From: Hygrocybe punicea
Lineage: Eukaryota > Basidiomycota > Agaricomycetes > Agaricales > Hygrophoraceae
Reading direction: 5' to 3'
DNA: 64,000 nucleotides
NCBI GenBank assembly: GCA_963556145.1
Contig: OY744462.1
Coordinates: 5,704,001-5,768,000, forward strand
The notes beneath the pieces are model-generated. The model made no database searches, was not told the origin of the DNA, and was given only the letters and a program-made list of their open reading frames with translations. The position numbers and the translations under genes were made by a program. Below, piece after piece: positions 33,522 through 46,540 of this stretch. Numbering within the stretch: the first letter of the stretch is position 1; each line of letters opens with the position of its first letter.

Positions 33522-34655
33522 TTAACCAAAGCCTGCCCACTCGATCGAAAAATAGGAAACTCCTTGTGTTTCGTCATCCCACCTACAAAGAAGATGAGCC
33601 TTTTTCGTTGCTGTTCCCAATCGGCCGTGAGCGACAATTTCCATCGGTCGAAGTGCCGATGTGGGCGATTCCAGCACAGATGCGACGAAATGAGAGTGAT
33701 AACGAAGTGGATCACCTGGAAGGAAGTGAGTCAGAAATCGACAAGACAGTGACGGTTCGAGAACGCACCAGGATATACCAGATAATCACCTCCAAATTTA
33801 ATTCCCCCTCCCATAAAATAGCCCTTCTCCCACAGGCCTTTGAATACACCACATTTTGCTCTCTCCTGCAATGTGGTTGGGTAATTCCATATTCCCGCCG
33901 CTTTGGCTGAAGCAATGGTAGAATAGGTGTGCTCATCGGAATGGTACCATTCGAAAGAAGAGGATGTAGTAGGAACTATTACGGTATGAGGATGTACATC
34001 CTGAACACTCGGTGTAGGCGTTCCCAACCGCTGATCTAGTTTATTTGAAGAGACGCTGGGGGAAGAGGTGGAAGTTGGATCGGGACTGGCGGCAGAAGCG
34101 GTAGCCAGTACAATTTGTTTCGCTTTTTTTTCTTCGCGTTCTTTTCGCTTCTGGATGGCAGCCTCAGTCATGGCACGACCACTCACGGCAACTTCTTTGG
34201 CGCCCGCGAGGGCTACCTGCTGCTTGATGGCTTGCACTCTATCAGCATCCCATCGTTTCAGTTCAGATATTGATGGTTCCAAGTGTGCCAGTGTATCATT
34301 AACCAACACGGCTAATTCTGGAAGGAAAGACGCGTGTATCATGATGAGAGAGTAAACGGACATGGTTTAAATTTGGCAGAAGTACCCTTCTCGACGAGGA
34401 GAACGACTTCCTCAGGCATAAGTACCAAAGGAAGGCCTAGAAACACATTCTGTTGCGATAGGTGAGGGAGGGTGCCCGTCAGGATACCACATATATGATG
34501 TTTGGACCGAAGTGTTGAAATATCTATGCGGAAGAAAAACAGTCAGATGTGTATACTTCATGACATGGAAATGATTCTTGGTGCACACCATCGACGTCCC
34601 ATACATACGCTCTGTGATTTGATACTCGGATAGGGATCCGACCTTGAGAACTCAT
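33522..34655 (-). CDS. SEN34: tRNA-splicing endonuclease subunit Sen34
   Basis: Exons (minus) 34655-34589, 34523-34386, 34317-33769 and 33715-33522 give 315 aa with all phases matching. The N-terminal domain reads IPIRVSNHRAYVWDVDDI and GILTGTLPHLSQQNVFLGLP. A coiled and Ser-rich linker leads to the C-terminal nuclease domain GIWNYPTTLQERAKCGVF, LWEKGYFMGGGIKFGGDYLV. The Tyr of GGDYLVYPGD, the His of YHSHF and the Lys of ATKKAHLLC fit the catalytic triad of tRNA-intron endonucleases. Sen34 cleaves the 3' splice site of pre-tRNA as part of the Sen2/34/54/15 complex (family knowledge). Divergent from IAH1, with 99 bp between start codons. Confidence 0.92.
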
Positions 34656-34754
34656 CGATGCAGCAGGACACGGCTGACTCGGATGCTTGTGGCTTGTGCG
34701 TGTTAATCTGATTCCGGGAGTCCGTTGAACGTACCTTCACCGTATATCGGGACA

Positions 34755-35744
34755 ATGACTACCTATGTCCAAGATTTCGAGGTTATGATGTTGTTTGGAG
34801 ACTCTCTGACTCAAAGCGGATGGGAACCAGGAGGTTTTGGCCAGCGATTGGCTCGTCCGTTTCATGATATTTAACGCGGGCTTGGTCAACTTCTGATCTC
34901 ATTCGCAGATGCCTACACTCGCAAACTGGATGTCATCAATCGCGGATTTTCTGGGTACAACACAGATTGGGCTATCCCTGTCTTCGAACAGGTATTTGCA
35001 TTTGAAAGCGGGCACAATATACTGATATATGGGAGTCTTCGCAGTGCTTCGCTGAACGGGCCAAAGTTCGTATTCTCACCATCTGGTTTGGTGCCAACGA
35101 TGCCTGTCTTGAAGGATCTACGCAACATGTTCCCCTCCCGAAGTTCATGGCCAACCTCGAGTACCTCGTGGATATGATCACATCCCCAACATCATCGCAT
35201 TACTCGCCGTCCACGCGCATCATTCTCATCACCCCACCACCGGTGAACACCCATCAATCGGCAGCCGATCTAGCGTCGAAGGACCTGCCTATAGAACTTG
35301 AGCGTCTTTTTGACGTGACCAAAGCGTATGCCGATGCCGTTAAGAATGTTGCAGCCAAGAAAGGGGTCTCGGTCGTAGACTTTTGGACAGCAATATGGGA
35401 GGCAGCTGACAAGGACGAGCGGGCGTTGAGTAAGTATCTCTCTGACGGTCTTCACATCAATGCTGTTGGCCACGAGGTATGCAATGTGTTGCTGGAATTA
35501 TTGGTGATACTGAATATTATGATCTCGGGACGAAAAGATTTTATACGATGCTCTCATTAAGTTGATTGCAGAGGACCACCCGGAGCTTCATTACGAGACC
35601 CTTCCGTTGATCTTTCCACCGTAAGTGCAACATTAGTTTCCCATTGAGGCTGTCTTCTTGAACCTTACGTACTACAGGTGGAATGAGGTTGATCCAAAGA
35701 ATCTTCCCGAGTGTCTGGCCAAGAGGAAGCCGGAATCGAAGTGA
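34755..35744 (+). CDS. IAH1: SGNH/GDSL esterase, isoamyl acetate-hydrolysing (IAH1) type
   Basis: Exons 34755-34854, 34909-34991, 35045-35476, 35538-35620 and 35678-35744 join to 254 aa, the usual IAH1 length. The SGNH blocks are all present: FGDSLTQSGW (nucleophile Ser), INRGFSGYNT (Gly), WFGANDACL (Asn) and DGLHINAVGH (Asp and His). The family hydrolyses short-chain esters such as isoamyl acetate in the cytosol. The 3' end reads FPPWNEVDPKNLPECL, typical of fungal members. The substrate here is inferred. Confidence 0.92.
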
Positions 35745-36790
35745 AATATCTGTCCCGAGGACTCCCTCTATATCCCGACAATCGGGGGCAATTTCGAGAT
35801 CATCGCATGTTTATGGTGGCTACGTTGTGCGGAGCACCGCGGAAACGACATTTCAGTGTCAATGTCTAGCTAGGAATATAACGAGTGTGCAATGTTGATG
35901 TCAACATGACCGTGACTGCTTCACAGTCTCCAGTTTTTTGCCCTTGAAAATTGAATATATATTCATGCTCGTTTATCGTTAGAGCGGTCGCGAGCCAAAT
36001 GCAACCACAATGGGGATATCAAGGGTAACCTGGCAAGATGCCCGGGGTTGAATATTCTTCATGCCCAAATCCTGATCCGCCACTGAAGACACGGTCACGT
36101 GGCTAGAAGTTGAAGTTGAACATTGCACAAAGATGCAGCAAACAAGGAGCCAACGGAGCGCCTTTTAGCCTTTCCAGTCATCTCAGTGCGAACTCAGAGA
36201 CGTGCGCCGACGCAGAACGGTGTCATCTATCCATCATTTATACGTTACTTTTTTCCAGGTGATTTCAGACGTTTTTTGGCGCAGAGACGCTGGGGAACTG
36301 ACCGATTAAGGAAGCCAGGGCCAGTCGGACCTACAACTGTCCACAAACCTGGTTTGCTTACCTTTCTGGTTCAAATCTCCCGTGAGAAATCTCGCAGGCG
36401 CTTGGCTCAGTACTGCTTGTCGTACTCACCCTTGTCCGCTGTCTCTCGTCTTCTCAGGCGCGGCCTCCTCCGTCAACACATTCGTTACAACCCAAGGTTG
36501 GTTTTCTTTACTCCCAGTGTTTTTTGTAAAATGAAACACGCATCATGCGGTACTTCTGGTCATCCGTGTTTGGTGGACAATGGTGAACCAGTATTTGTCT
36601 TCGAGATCTTTCAGCTATCAGCGCTCTTGATTTTCATTGTCACGGTGGTGCATTATTTGATAAGCCGGTCTAGCTCGCCACCTTTCCGCCATTTCGCCAC
36701 TGTCTTCTTTACTTTCATGTTCATATCTTGACTTTGCTCTCTCGTGACTCGTGGATCGACGTGTTGTATCATCATATTACTCTCTGACTG
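35745..36790. other. Intergenic region upstream of CDC25
   Basis: About 1 kb. A 202-codon frame at 36123-36731 is open but has no recognisable domain, and its Arg/Ser/Phe-rich composition looks non-coding. I take the stretch as IAH1 3' end plus CDC25 promoter and leader. Confidence 0.5.
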
Positions 36791-39069
36791 ATGTTATTTC
36801 GCCAACATTTAACAGATTCGCAACCGCCGAATACCAGACAGCAGAGACACCCTCCCATCGATTTTGACGACGAAATGGGCTTTTTCTCACATCCTTCCCT
36901 ATCTACATCGTTCCTCAGCGCGCCACCTGACCCTTCGCGCAAGCGAAGCCAGCGCTCTGTACGCCCACGCGATGACGTTGACGATTTTCTTTCCTCAGAC
37001 CTTGAGCTCTCATTCGCTTCGACAGTGTCTCTTCACTCTCCTCCTCGCGAGTCAATCGCACATATTTCGGAGTGTGAACCCATGGACATTTCTCCCGCTC
37101 CTGATTCCAAAGTCTTCTCGCGTAGAGGGCCTTTGAAGGAAACCGATGGTAGTACAAAGCCACCGACTCGCCCACGGGCGTTTACCACTGCCGATCGCAT
37201 GTTTGGCCATGACGTCAGCAATGGAGTGACTCCACCTCCTCAATCAGCTCCACCCACAAAGTCAGATTCCATACAAACCAAACGAACTCAACGTGGGGCG
37301 TTGCCCTCGCAGTGGATATTGGCTCCTCGGCCCACCGTGCAAACTGAAGTGAACATTAATGAGAACAAAGAGGTCAGTACACACACATTCTAATTCTAAC
37401 TGCACTCTAACATTTCTGTCAGCCGCGCCACATCCCTCATTCCCCGTCTGGGGATGCCATGGACATTGATTCTGGGGTCCCCGAAACCACAAAACAACAG
37501 TTTTCCCCACTAGTTCCACACTCCGCAGCTCCAAGGGTTTCAGGATTCAACGCTTTATTTTATGATACGATGTCTCCGCGTCGTTCCCTGGATTCGTCTC
37601 CTGGACCTCAGCCGAAGAAGCGTCGTTCCGTCTCTCCCCAACCTGTTCATCCGGTGGATGACTCAGTTTCGTCGTCCCCTGCTCCTCCCTCCTCCCCTTC
37701 GCAGAGAAAGCTTGAGAGGATATCTAGTGGTCCTATCTTGTCTCGTTTCATGAAGCCTACGCTCCAAGGTTTGGGTAATCCTCCATCGTTAGCACTAAAG
37801 AGGCCCCGCAGGCTAGCCCTTTCCGCAGTGGTCCAATCTTCGAGCGCATTTTCTGCGTTACTCACGCCTACGCTCCCAATTGAACAATCTTCGGACGAAT
37901 CTTCGTTCGACGGACCAGATATGTCCTCACCCGCTCAGGCATACGCGAAGAGGCAACAAGTGAAGACTATCAGGAGGTGTGATGGCACGGATGATTTTAG
38001 GCCACTAACAGGAGTGGTGGTTAGGGATATACAAGAAAGTCCGAGCAGCAAGTTTATGGCTGCTGGTCTGCCGGGCTTTGGAGACAACGAAGCTCACGGG
38101 AAGATCTTACCTTGCCATCGGGTAAAGGAGGACGGATTGATGAGGATAGATTGTCATACCGTCCGTTTTTTCCTCCATCAATTCCTGCCAAGTTCCCATG
38201 CACTGACGACGGTTCCGTTGTAGCTGGATAATCTACTGGATGGTGTCTTTGACTCGCAAATCGCTAATTTTCTCATAATTGATTGTAGATTCGACTACGA
38301 GTACAATGGCGGTCATATTTCTGGTGCTGTCAACATCAAGACTCCTATTGCCGTTGAAGAGTTCCTACTCAGCTCCGATGCAAGCAAGCCACAGCCGTGC
38401 ATGAGCGGCGATAACTCCAAGAAGACTATACTTGTTTTTCACTGCGAATTCAGTGCCAAAAGAGCGCCTACGTTGTATGTTCTACGTCATATTTTTGTCA
38501 CGTGACGTTGAGTTACGTTTTACAGCGCTAAACAGTTGCGCGCCAAGGATCGTGCCATCAATAATCATGTTTATCCTAAAATCCATTATCCCGAAGTATA
38601 TATCCTCGAGGGTGGATATTGCCAGTACTTCAAGCGCTCCGCTTCGCGCTGCCAGCCTTCAGCTTATGTTACTATGGACGACCCCAGATTCGTAGTATCA
38701 CGGAATGAAGATATGGACCAGTTTCGGAAGGCCAAGTTCGGTCGTCACAAATCCTACACATACGGTGATGGTCCTTTCAAAGTGGCTACCACGTCGCAGC
38801 AGCAACAGCAAGTGAAGAGGAACACTGCACCGAGTGGCGGACCGGTGCCACTTTTTGCCGCCGCCAATGCGGCGCGTACTCGACGGGCAGGTGGATTATC
38901 GATGCTGCATGAAGATGGGAACTCCACTGCTCACAGCGACAACGAGGACGTTGACATTGGCGACAGTCCCTGTCCGCCACCCACGAAATCTACCATATAC
39001 AAGGGCAAGAAACTTCGAGGTCCTATCACCAGAGCCGAGACTTACGGTCCCATCCGAATCGCCTACTGA
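36791..39069 (+). CDS. CDC25: M-phase inducer phosphatase Cdc25/Mih1
   Basis: Exons 36791-37372, 37423-38160, 38224-38474 and 38526-39069 give 704 aa. A long Ser/Pro-rich regulatory N-terminus (many SP/TP sites) leads to the rhodanese-type catalytic domain: FLIIDCRFDYEYNGGHI, the P-loop HCEFSAKRAP (catalytic Cys and Arg) and the Cdc25 signature RAINNHVYPKIHYPEVYILE with GGY. The enzyme removes inhibitory phosphate from Cdk1 at the G2/M step. The last intron falls just after the P-loop. A later in-frame ATG at 36875 (MGFFSHPSL) is an alternative start that resembles other fungal N-termini. The C-terminal tail has a poly-Gln run. Confidence 0.93.
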
Positions 39070-39796
39070 TACGAACTATTCGTTTTATTATGATTTGGTC
39101 GTATTGATGCCTCCACGCCTTTCAAGATCCATGAAAACACTCTCACGCGCCGCATCATTTTCCATAATTGGATGGAATTATTTCACATATACGCTTGACG
39201 AAAACATAAATACACCCAACGACGAGACCAAACCCCTCCCTATGGCACGCCCTTCATTTATCTTTACGCTCACTATGCGCCTCGCTCTCTCGATCGCTTA
39301 CACGTCTGTTCCGGACCCCTCATTCTTCACGTTTTGGACTTTCATAATGGCAACACGACAAAGCTACCCATACAGTAGCAAGCCCGATTATCAACAAGCA
39401 CTCATCATTGCATTCCATTTATTCGATTCACAAAGCATGAACGATCCCGGCTGCATACCCATCTGTTTTGATATATGCCCACGGACCGTCTATCTAGTCA
39501 ACGTCTCATTAGCCAATTCTGTCTCCTCTTTCAATTTCTTCGGTAAATTTCTTGTTTGTTTCTTTGTTACAAGTGTGGTTCCCGGCAACCTCACCTCTTC
39601 GCACCATTTTCTGGAGCTTTTTTATGTCTTGTGTTAGGCATCGTTTGTGACTTTGACTAATTCAACTCTCCGCAAATGAAGAATAATGTCTGAACATATT
39701 GCGGTACAGCTCGTTATTATGCACAAGAAATCCGAATTGGTGTATTGAAGCTCCGCAAGCCAGAACGCGTTCGCCTCAACAGTCAACTTGGTGAAG
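39070..39796. other. Intergenic region CDC25-CCT1
   Basis: 727 bp between tandem genes. An open frame overlaps the end of CDC25 in another phase but has no family features. No RNA gene or repeat recognised. Confidence 0.5.
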
Positions 39797-41856
39797 ATGT
39801 TTCAACGTGATCCTAGGGCTGGAGCATTCCTTGGAGGCGACCGGGTGTCTGGTCAGGATATCCGAGATCAAAATGGTGCTTTCAGCTTCTCGTCAGCAAC
39901 ATCCGAAATGTTGAAGCGATTGATCCTTCCCAGTGATCGCGGCGCAGTCAATTGCAAACGTTGTGAAAACCTCCCTGGGTCCACTAGGGCTCGACAAGAT
40001 GCTCGTCGATAACATTGGAGTAGGCATCCTTCTTCGTTTTGTAGTTGACTAATTTCACGCGACGTTCTGCAGGAAGTGACGATCTCAAATGATGGTGCAA
40101 CCATTCTTTCACTTCTCTCCGTCGAACATCCTGCCGGGCGCATCTTTGTAGACCTTGCAAAAAAACAAGATACAGAAGTTGGAGACGGTACAACTTCCGT
40201 CGTGATCATCGCCGCCGAACTTCTGCGTCGTGCAAATGAGCTCGTCAAGGCGAAAATACACCCAACCACCATTATTACGGGGTATAGACTTGCATGTAAG
40301 GAGGCGGTCAAGTTCATGCAGGAGCAGTTGAGTATCAAGGTGGACGTGTTGGGGAAAGATGCTTTGATCAATGCCGCCAAGACTAGTATGTCTAGTAAAA
40401 TTATTGGAAAGTATGTTTCTTCAAAACGATTTTATGTGGATCGGTTAGGCTAATCAATTCCGGGTCCATAGTGACGACGACATTTTTGCTCCCATGGCCG
40501 TGGATGCTATGCTTGCGGTGAAAACGATCAACATGCGTGGAGACGTTAAATATCCAGTCAAAGCCGTAAACGTGCTCAAAGCGCATGGAAGAAGTGCGCG
40601 GGAGTCCCTGTTTGTTCAAGGATATGCTCTCAATTGTACAGTGGCGAGCCAAGGTTGATTATCTCGTCCTTGCAATCAGTCACATCCTGATGCCATTCCG
40701 GAAACGCAGCCATGAAGAAACGGATATTAAACGCTAGGATTGCGTGCTTGGATATCAATCTCCAGAAGGCGCGGATGCAACTCGGCGTCCAAATTTTAGT
40801 GGACGATCCTAATCAGCTGGAAGAGATCCGTAAACGGTGAGCACATCAATTTATGGATATAGCACGCTCAATAACGATGTCTCGCCAGTGAGGCCGAAAT
40901 CACTCTCGAGAGAATTCGCAAGATCTTAGCCGCTGGCGCCAATGTTATATTAACTACAAAAGGTATCGACGATCTATGCCTGAAAGAATTCGTTGAAGCA
41001 GGGGCGATGGCTGTGCGCCGTTGCAAGAAGGAAGATCTACGCCGTATAGCCAAAGCCACAGGCGGTACACTTGTTTCTAGTCTGGCAAATCTCGAGGGTG
41101 AAGAAACTTACGAAGCGAGCTATCTCGGGTCTGCAGAGGAGGTTATCCAAGAACGAATTTCGGATGATGAACTCATTTTGATCAAAGGAACAAAAGTCGT
41201 CAATTCTTCATCGATTGTGCTGAGGGGTGCAAACGATTATATGCTGGATGAGATGGAGCGGGCATTACATGATTCGTTGTCTATCATTAAGCGAACGCTA
41301 GAGAGTGGGTCAGTCGTTCCGGGTGGTGGGGCCGTTGAATCTGCTTTAAGCATCTATTTGGAGAACTTTGCTACGACGCTGGTAAATATTTCCGTCATCC
41401 AAGTAATTGTGGTGTTCTAATCATCAAATCTTCAGGGATCCCGCGAGCAACTTGCCATCGCCGAGTTCGCTAGCGCACTTCTGTCAATCCCCAAAACGCT
41501 TGCAGTTAATGCGGCAAAAGATTCCACGGAACTGGTCGCGAAGCTGCGTTCATACCACAACACTGCTCAAAATGCACCGGCGGGCGATCCGCGAAAGGCT
41601 TTGCTGCGATATGGTTTGGACTTGATGAACGGGGAGGTTCGAGACAACGTGGCCGCGGGTGTCCTTGAACCTACTCTAAGCAAGGTCCGCAGCCTAAAAT
41701 CTGCGTATGAGGCGGCTGTATCGTTGTTGCGGATTGATGATGCCATACATTGTCTACCGGGTAAGTCCTTCCATTTTTTGGGAAGTGCAAGTGGTAACAA
41801 TGTTGATCCATTGAAATGTAGAACCAAAGGCAGAGACTGATTCGCATGGTCACTGA
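39797..41856 (+). CDS. CCT1: T-complex protein 1 subunit alpha (CCT1)
   Basis: Exons 39797-39875, 39934-40019, 40073-40410, 40472-40653, 40710-40836, 40889-41381, 41436-41760 and 41822-41856 join to 554 aa, the normal CCT1 length. Group II chaperonin marks are present: [15 protein letters not shown], the ATPase motif [30 protein letters not shown] and [12 protein letters not shown]. The N-terminus ([20 protein letters not shown]) and [20 protein letters not shown] mark the alpha subunit. CCT folds actin and tubulin in the cytosol as a double ring of eight different subunits. The final exon adds only 11 residues. Confidence 0.95.
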
Positions 41857-42149
41857 GAGTACTGTAGTCGTCGGAATGTACTACTGACCCGAAATCAAAT
41901 GTGACCACGCTTGATTCGGAGGAGAGAATTTGAGAGAATCACGGCAGCACTTATGCCAAAGGTCACGTGGTGGATTGCGCGGTTCGTTTTTGGTGATAGG
42001 TGAAGCCTGAAAGGCGGTTTACTGCAACGTCCACCGCGCGTACCTGGACCATCCTACCGGGGAACAGAATAGCATACGCCGCCCGTTCTTTCGCTGTTTT
42101 CGGGCATTCGCTAAACCTGCTCAGTTTACTTTATGAGTTAGTAGGACCA

Positions 42150-45002
42150 ATGCAGGCCGAACATACTTCGTCGTTCTTCCCTTACCTCTCACAACGCTTC
42201 TACACCCTCGTCTGGTCATGTCTTGACGCCGACCTTCATCGGTCAGCGGTTTTCTATGCTGAAAGATATTTTGCTATGGACAAGCAAAGTCACGATGCTC
42301 GCCATCTGTATGCCACTGCACTCCTGCATGCAGATCAAACTTATTCCGCGTTATCTCTGGTTAACCTCCCGGATGCTCGGTGCAGTGGTTGCTTGGATTT
42401 GAAAGCAAAGTGTTGTACACTCCTAGGCCGACATCGGCAGGCACGGGAGGCGTTGGAAGAGACTTTGCAGGATACTAAGTATACATCGATAGGTTCTCAT
42501 CGATTCCCCTCTTTCGGTGATCATTCTGTTTACCTTCAATATGCACAGCACAACCAAACCATAGGACTGCGCGACCTTTCCCTGAAGAAGCCGCGTTGCA
42601 TTGCCGATCGGGGATGATGGCATTGAAGGGCAATCTTCCAGAGAAAGCATCTCTAAGCTTCCGACAAGCGTTGGCCCTGAATCCAATGCTATGGGAGGCT
42701 TTTGAAGGTCTATGTGCTTTGGGTTCGCTTCGTCCACGTCGGTACTATTTATTTCCATTCTAACATCTCCACAACCAGGCTCAATTCCTGAAATTGATCA
42801 ACTTTTCCCTCCTCGATCCCCACCCATCAAACAACTACCACCGGAGGACCCACAACTTAAACCTTCTATGCCCACGGCCACCGGGGCAGGATTTTTTACA
42901 CCTGACACCGGAAACGCTGGCAATTTATTCCGTGGGTGGAAACCTGATGGAAATCAGCTACAGCCATTTCGGATGGGACCCCCAGCTGGGACACGCGATT
43001 CTATGTAATATTGACATTCTTTGCTACGATAATCCGACTGACTAAGCATGAATAGTGTTTCCAACGAATCTTTGTTCTATCCCGAAAATTCATTTCAGCA
43101 GTCACATCTTCGGCCCAATCGGCCACAAGTTGCAACATCTTGCTTGCCTCAACCGTCGACGTCGAGGCCTCTCTCATCTGCTGATGAGGCAGGGCCCGTG
43201 CCAAAGAAGATGCGATCGACTTCCCAACAGCCCGAAACACTCAGATCCTCCAAGCCCAGTAAATCGACCTCGGAAGAACCTTCGAAAAAGGCACGCCCGA
43301 CGTTGACATTTACTAACCTCTTCTCATCCGGTCGTCCACCTCAGCCGGCAACATCCTCTAGGGCAACCATCGGCGTTGCGGGAAAGAGTAACAGTCAAAT
43401 TGTGAACCCGAACCCTCCTACCCGGAGAAGTACGCGATTGCTGGGTGGAATAGGATCCAAACCTGCGCATTCATCCAAGGTAAACGCCTCGCATTTAGGC
43501 AAGTATCTGACAAGGCTGACCTGCCCTGTATTTTTTTCGCTTCTATTCCACTTTGGTCGGTTGTGCAGCACCTTCCGACACGAGACCGACGGCGACAGCC
43601 AGGACCTGGCCGTTCGCGCTCAACCGAGTCTGAAATGGATGACGACGGATTTGGGGGAGAAACAGCTTTTTCACCGTCCCCTCCATCTTTCCCCCATTCA
43701 CCTCGATCAGAAGATTTCCCCAGCAATTGGACGCCAGCACATGAGCAGGCAGCTCAAGAAGCGTATGAATTGGAATTGGCAGACAATTACTTGTACAACC
43801 TAACACGACGCTTTGCGAGTGCGACGAGGGCCTTGGCAATGTACGATTGTCGTACATGTTTGGATGAGCTGGAACAATTGCCTCATGTTCATCAGCAATC
43901 TCCCTGGGTGCTAGCTATGGTTGGTAGAGCCCATTACGAGAGACTGGAATATGCATCTGTACGTATTCAGACTTGCGTGCAATCTCGCGTTTAACTTAGC
44001 TATCTCCAGGCAGAACGTGCTTTTAAAGCTGTCCGAACACTGGAACCATACCGACTTTGGGACATGGAAGTTTATTCGACGCTTCTGTGGCATCTTCAGC
44101 GGAATGTTCAGCTCTCCTTTTTGGCACAAGAACTACTTAACATTGATCCTCGATCTGCGCAAGCCTGGATAGCCGTGGGCAACCTGTTCTCCCTGCAAAA
44201 GGAGCGTTCGCAAGCTCTGACATGCTTTGGGAGGGCAGCTCAAATGGATCCAACGTGTGCTTACGCGTACACCCTCAGCGGACATGAATCTATCGACGAG
44301 GACCTTGATAAGGCCATCAACTTCTTCCAAGCGGCGTTACGTGCGGATCCTCGCCATTACAATGCTTGGTATAGTTATCTCCTTCTGCGCTTCGAATCCC
44401 TATCGACTCACGATGACTAGGTATGGATTAGGGACCTGCTACCTGAGAATGAGCAAGATTCGCCTTGCTGAATTTCATTACCGAAAAGCTGTTGAAATTC
44501 ATCCCAACAACGCCGTTTTGCTCGGATGTGTGGGGATGGTGAGCTTGTTTTGTTTCAGTAACGGTTCACGTTATCTTTATTATCTCAGGCTGTGGAAAGG
44601 CGTGGGGATCGGGACGCTGCACTTGCCTTATTCGATGAAGCAGTACAGCTCGCACCTGACAACGCTCTTGTTCGCTATCGGCGCGCCAAAATCCTTATCG
44701 CCATGACGCGATATCCGGTATGTTGATAACCCCAGGAGTTTGGTTGATCAAAATTGATGATGTGCCGTGATCATCACCAGCTTGCGATACAAGACCTGGA
44801 AACCCTTCGGAGCACGTCACCGGAGGAGTCGAATGTTGTTTTCCAGCTTGCAAAGGTGTATCGACTGGTGGGCGATAATTTGAAATCCGCTCAATTGCTC
44901 GCCGTCGCACGCGATATTTCACCCAAAAGCGTCAACAAGATCAAGAAACTGTTGGGGACTGGGAAGGACGAGGAGGGAGACGAACGGATGGACGAAGGGT
45001 GA
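42150..45002 (+). CDS. CDC27: Anaphase-promoting complex subunit 3 (Cdc27)
   Basis: Nine exons can be joined: 42150-42478, 42565-42722, 42779-43004, 43056-43479, 43569-43958, 44010-44368, 44421-44538, 44589-44717 and 44781-45002, giving 784 aa. The N-terminal domain reads [10 protein letters not shown] ... [11 protein letters not shown] ... [17 protein letters not shown] low-complexity linker follows. A run of TPRs comprises [87 protein letters not shown] and [23 protein letters not shown]3 is a TPR scaffold of the mitotic ubiquitin ligase and binds Cdc20/Cdh1 tails (family knowledge). The acceptor at 43055 could instead be 43046 with a 42-bp intron. Confidence 0.9.
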
Positions 45003-45491
45003 CGCCATTCGTTGTAAATGTTGAGACCATCATTGTTACCCTTATCAGCCCTTGAGATCCTGAGAAGTGAGGCGAACCCGAACATCGCCGATGGTTTGGC
45101 TCGGTTCGTGCACAAGGTTGGAGTCAGCAAGACTTTTTAGAGCGGACGCGCAAAGTATATAATTCGGTGGCGCTTCATTTTGCCCCCAAACTCAGTTCCA
45201 ACTCACCGACCACGATGTCTCTCTGCTGAGGCTCTCCTCTTATTCTTCCCATCGTCACGTCAACACATTGGCTGTCTGGCGATAACTGAGGAACCAGCAT
45301 GGTCAACAAACTCGCTCGTAAATCCAACAACGGCACCATTCTTTTCGAACCATTCATCGTTTATCGTATACACTGCTGACAACACGCATTTACACCTCGT
45401 ACGTCCGTGCCCAACATTGAACACACGCGTCGCGTGCTTCACATACATCTGTTAACATCCCCCCCCCCAACAGTCTTCCCGAAAAAACGCC
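45003..45491. other. Intergenic region CDC27-acidic orphan
   Basis: 489 bp. Several short open frames without start context or family features; a C-rich tract (ccccccccc) lies just before the next start. Treated as promoter and 5' leader of the gene at 45492. Confidence 0.45.
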
Positions 45492-46394
45492 ATGGTCGCC
45501 TCACCTATGTCACCACAATCTTCCAACCTATCTACACTGGCCCGGTCCAAGCTGCAATCATCTTTTAGCAAAGATAATGGCAGCTTGCATCGCTGGGTGC
45601 TCCTAAAAAACTCGATTACCCGGGCGAATCCCCTGACCGGCACCGCAGCCTCCCCCGACCTCCCGGATGTTCATAATGTATACTCACCTGAGGAACGAGA
45701 CGAAGAAGACGAGGAAGAGGACGAGGAAGCGGACTCGTTCATGTTTCCTGACGCAGAAAAATTGGGCAACAGCAAGGGAGCAGACTCGAATGCTTCCGAA
45801 GCTGAATGGCTTGACTCTTTACTAGAATCCCTTGGAGACGATGAAGACGAGGAATTAAGTATGGATTCGGACGTCAACGTATCCGTCCTACCAGCCGACG
45901 ACGACGAAGACTCATTGTTGAGCCCCTTAATATCTCCCCTAATATCACCCATGTCCTCCTCGGATGACCTCGTCAACCAAGCCTATTATCCACCACCCAT
46001 CGCTGTCTCTTATCCTGTGCCATATCCATCATATCATCCACCTCTTGTCCATTCTTGTGAATCTATCTATTCACCACATGACTCCAGCCCACCACCATAT
46101 GACGACCCTCTCCCCTACTATGATATTGACGACGTAGAAGATCTTTCGGTGCCCGATGCGATAGAGGACACGTCGGATGACGAGTCGGATGCCCTCACTA
46201 CACCTTCCGTCACCCACTCGATTTCAATGTTGTCGCTGGTCGATCCAGCTTCTATCCCCCTTCCAGCCGAACGGAGACGGAGACGACCTCAGCTCCACGT
46301 CTACATCGACGCCGAAGATACTTATTTCTATCCATTTGAGCTTGATCCCCTTCCCTTTTCTGACCACCTTGACTCCGTCTTTCAAGAATGCTAG
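45492..46394 (+). CDS. Acidic, intrinsically disordered protein of unknown function
   Basis: A single uninterrupted frame of 300 codons. The N-terminus (LHRWVLLKNSITRANP) looks folded. A long Asp/Glu run (ERDEEDEEEDEEADSF) and further acidic patches follow, then a Tyr/Pro-rich stretch (AYYPPPIAVSYPVPYPSYHP). A basic RRRRRPQLHVYI segment stands near the C-terminus. The absence of introns is unusual beside its intron-rich neighbours. I recognise no family. The start has an ATG in reasonable context (cgccATGg), and a long opposite-strand frame (45671-45976) is its shadow. Confidence 0.7.
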   Translation: MVASPMSPQSSNLSTLARSKLQSSFSKDNGSLHRWVLLKNSITRANPLTGTAASPDLPDVHNVYSPEERDEEDEEEDEEADSFMFPDAEKLGNSKGADSNASEAEWLDSLLESLGDDEDEELSMDSDVNVSVLPADDDEDSLLSPLISPLISPMSSSDDLVNQAYYPPPIAVSYPVPYPSYHPPLVHSCESIYSPHDSSPPPYDDPLPYYDIDDVEDLSVPDAIEDTSDDESDALTTPSVTHSISMLSLVDPASIPLPAERRRRRPQLHVYIDAEDTYFYPFELDPLPFSDHLDSVFQEC

Positions 46395-46540
46395 CTGCTG
46401 CTCAATCCTCCGCTTTCGGTTTTTTTTTAGGGTACTCGTCATGTTTTCTTGCCGATCTTGTCAATGCAAATTGCCTTATTATCTCATGACGTAAGGAACC
46501 AAATAGGCCGCAAAATCTGGAACTCGGTTGACTTTTAAAT

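Noticed and set aside
36360..36400. tRNA T-loop-like ggttcaaatct
   Set aside because: No matching acceptor, D or anticodon stems around it.
36123..36731. 202-codon frame upstream of CDC25
   Set aside because: No conserved motif, Arg/Ser/Phe-rich, lies in the expected promoter and leader of CDC25; no splice-compatible link to CDC25 seen.
38834..39637. 267-codon frame overlapping the end of CDC25
   Set aside because: Runs in another phase through the CDC25 coding end and the intergenic DNA; no family features.
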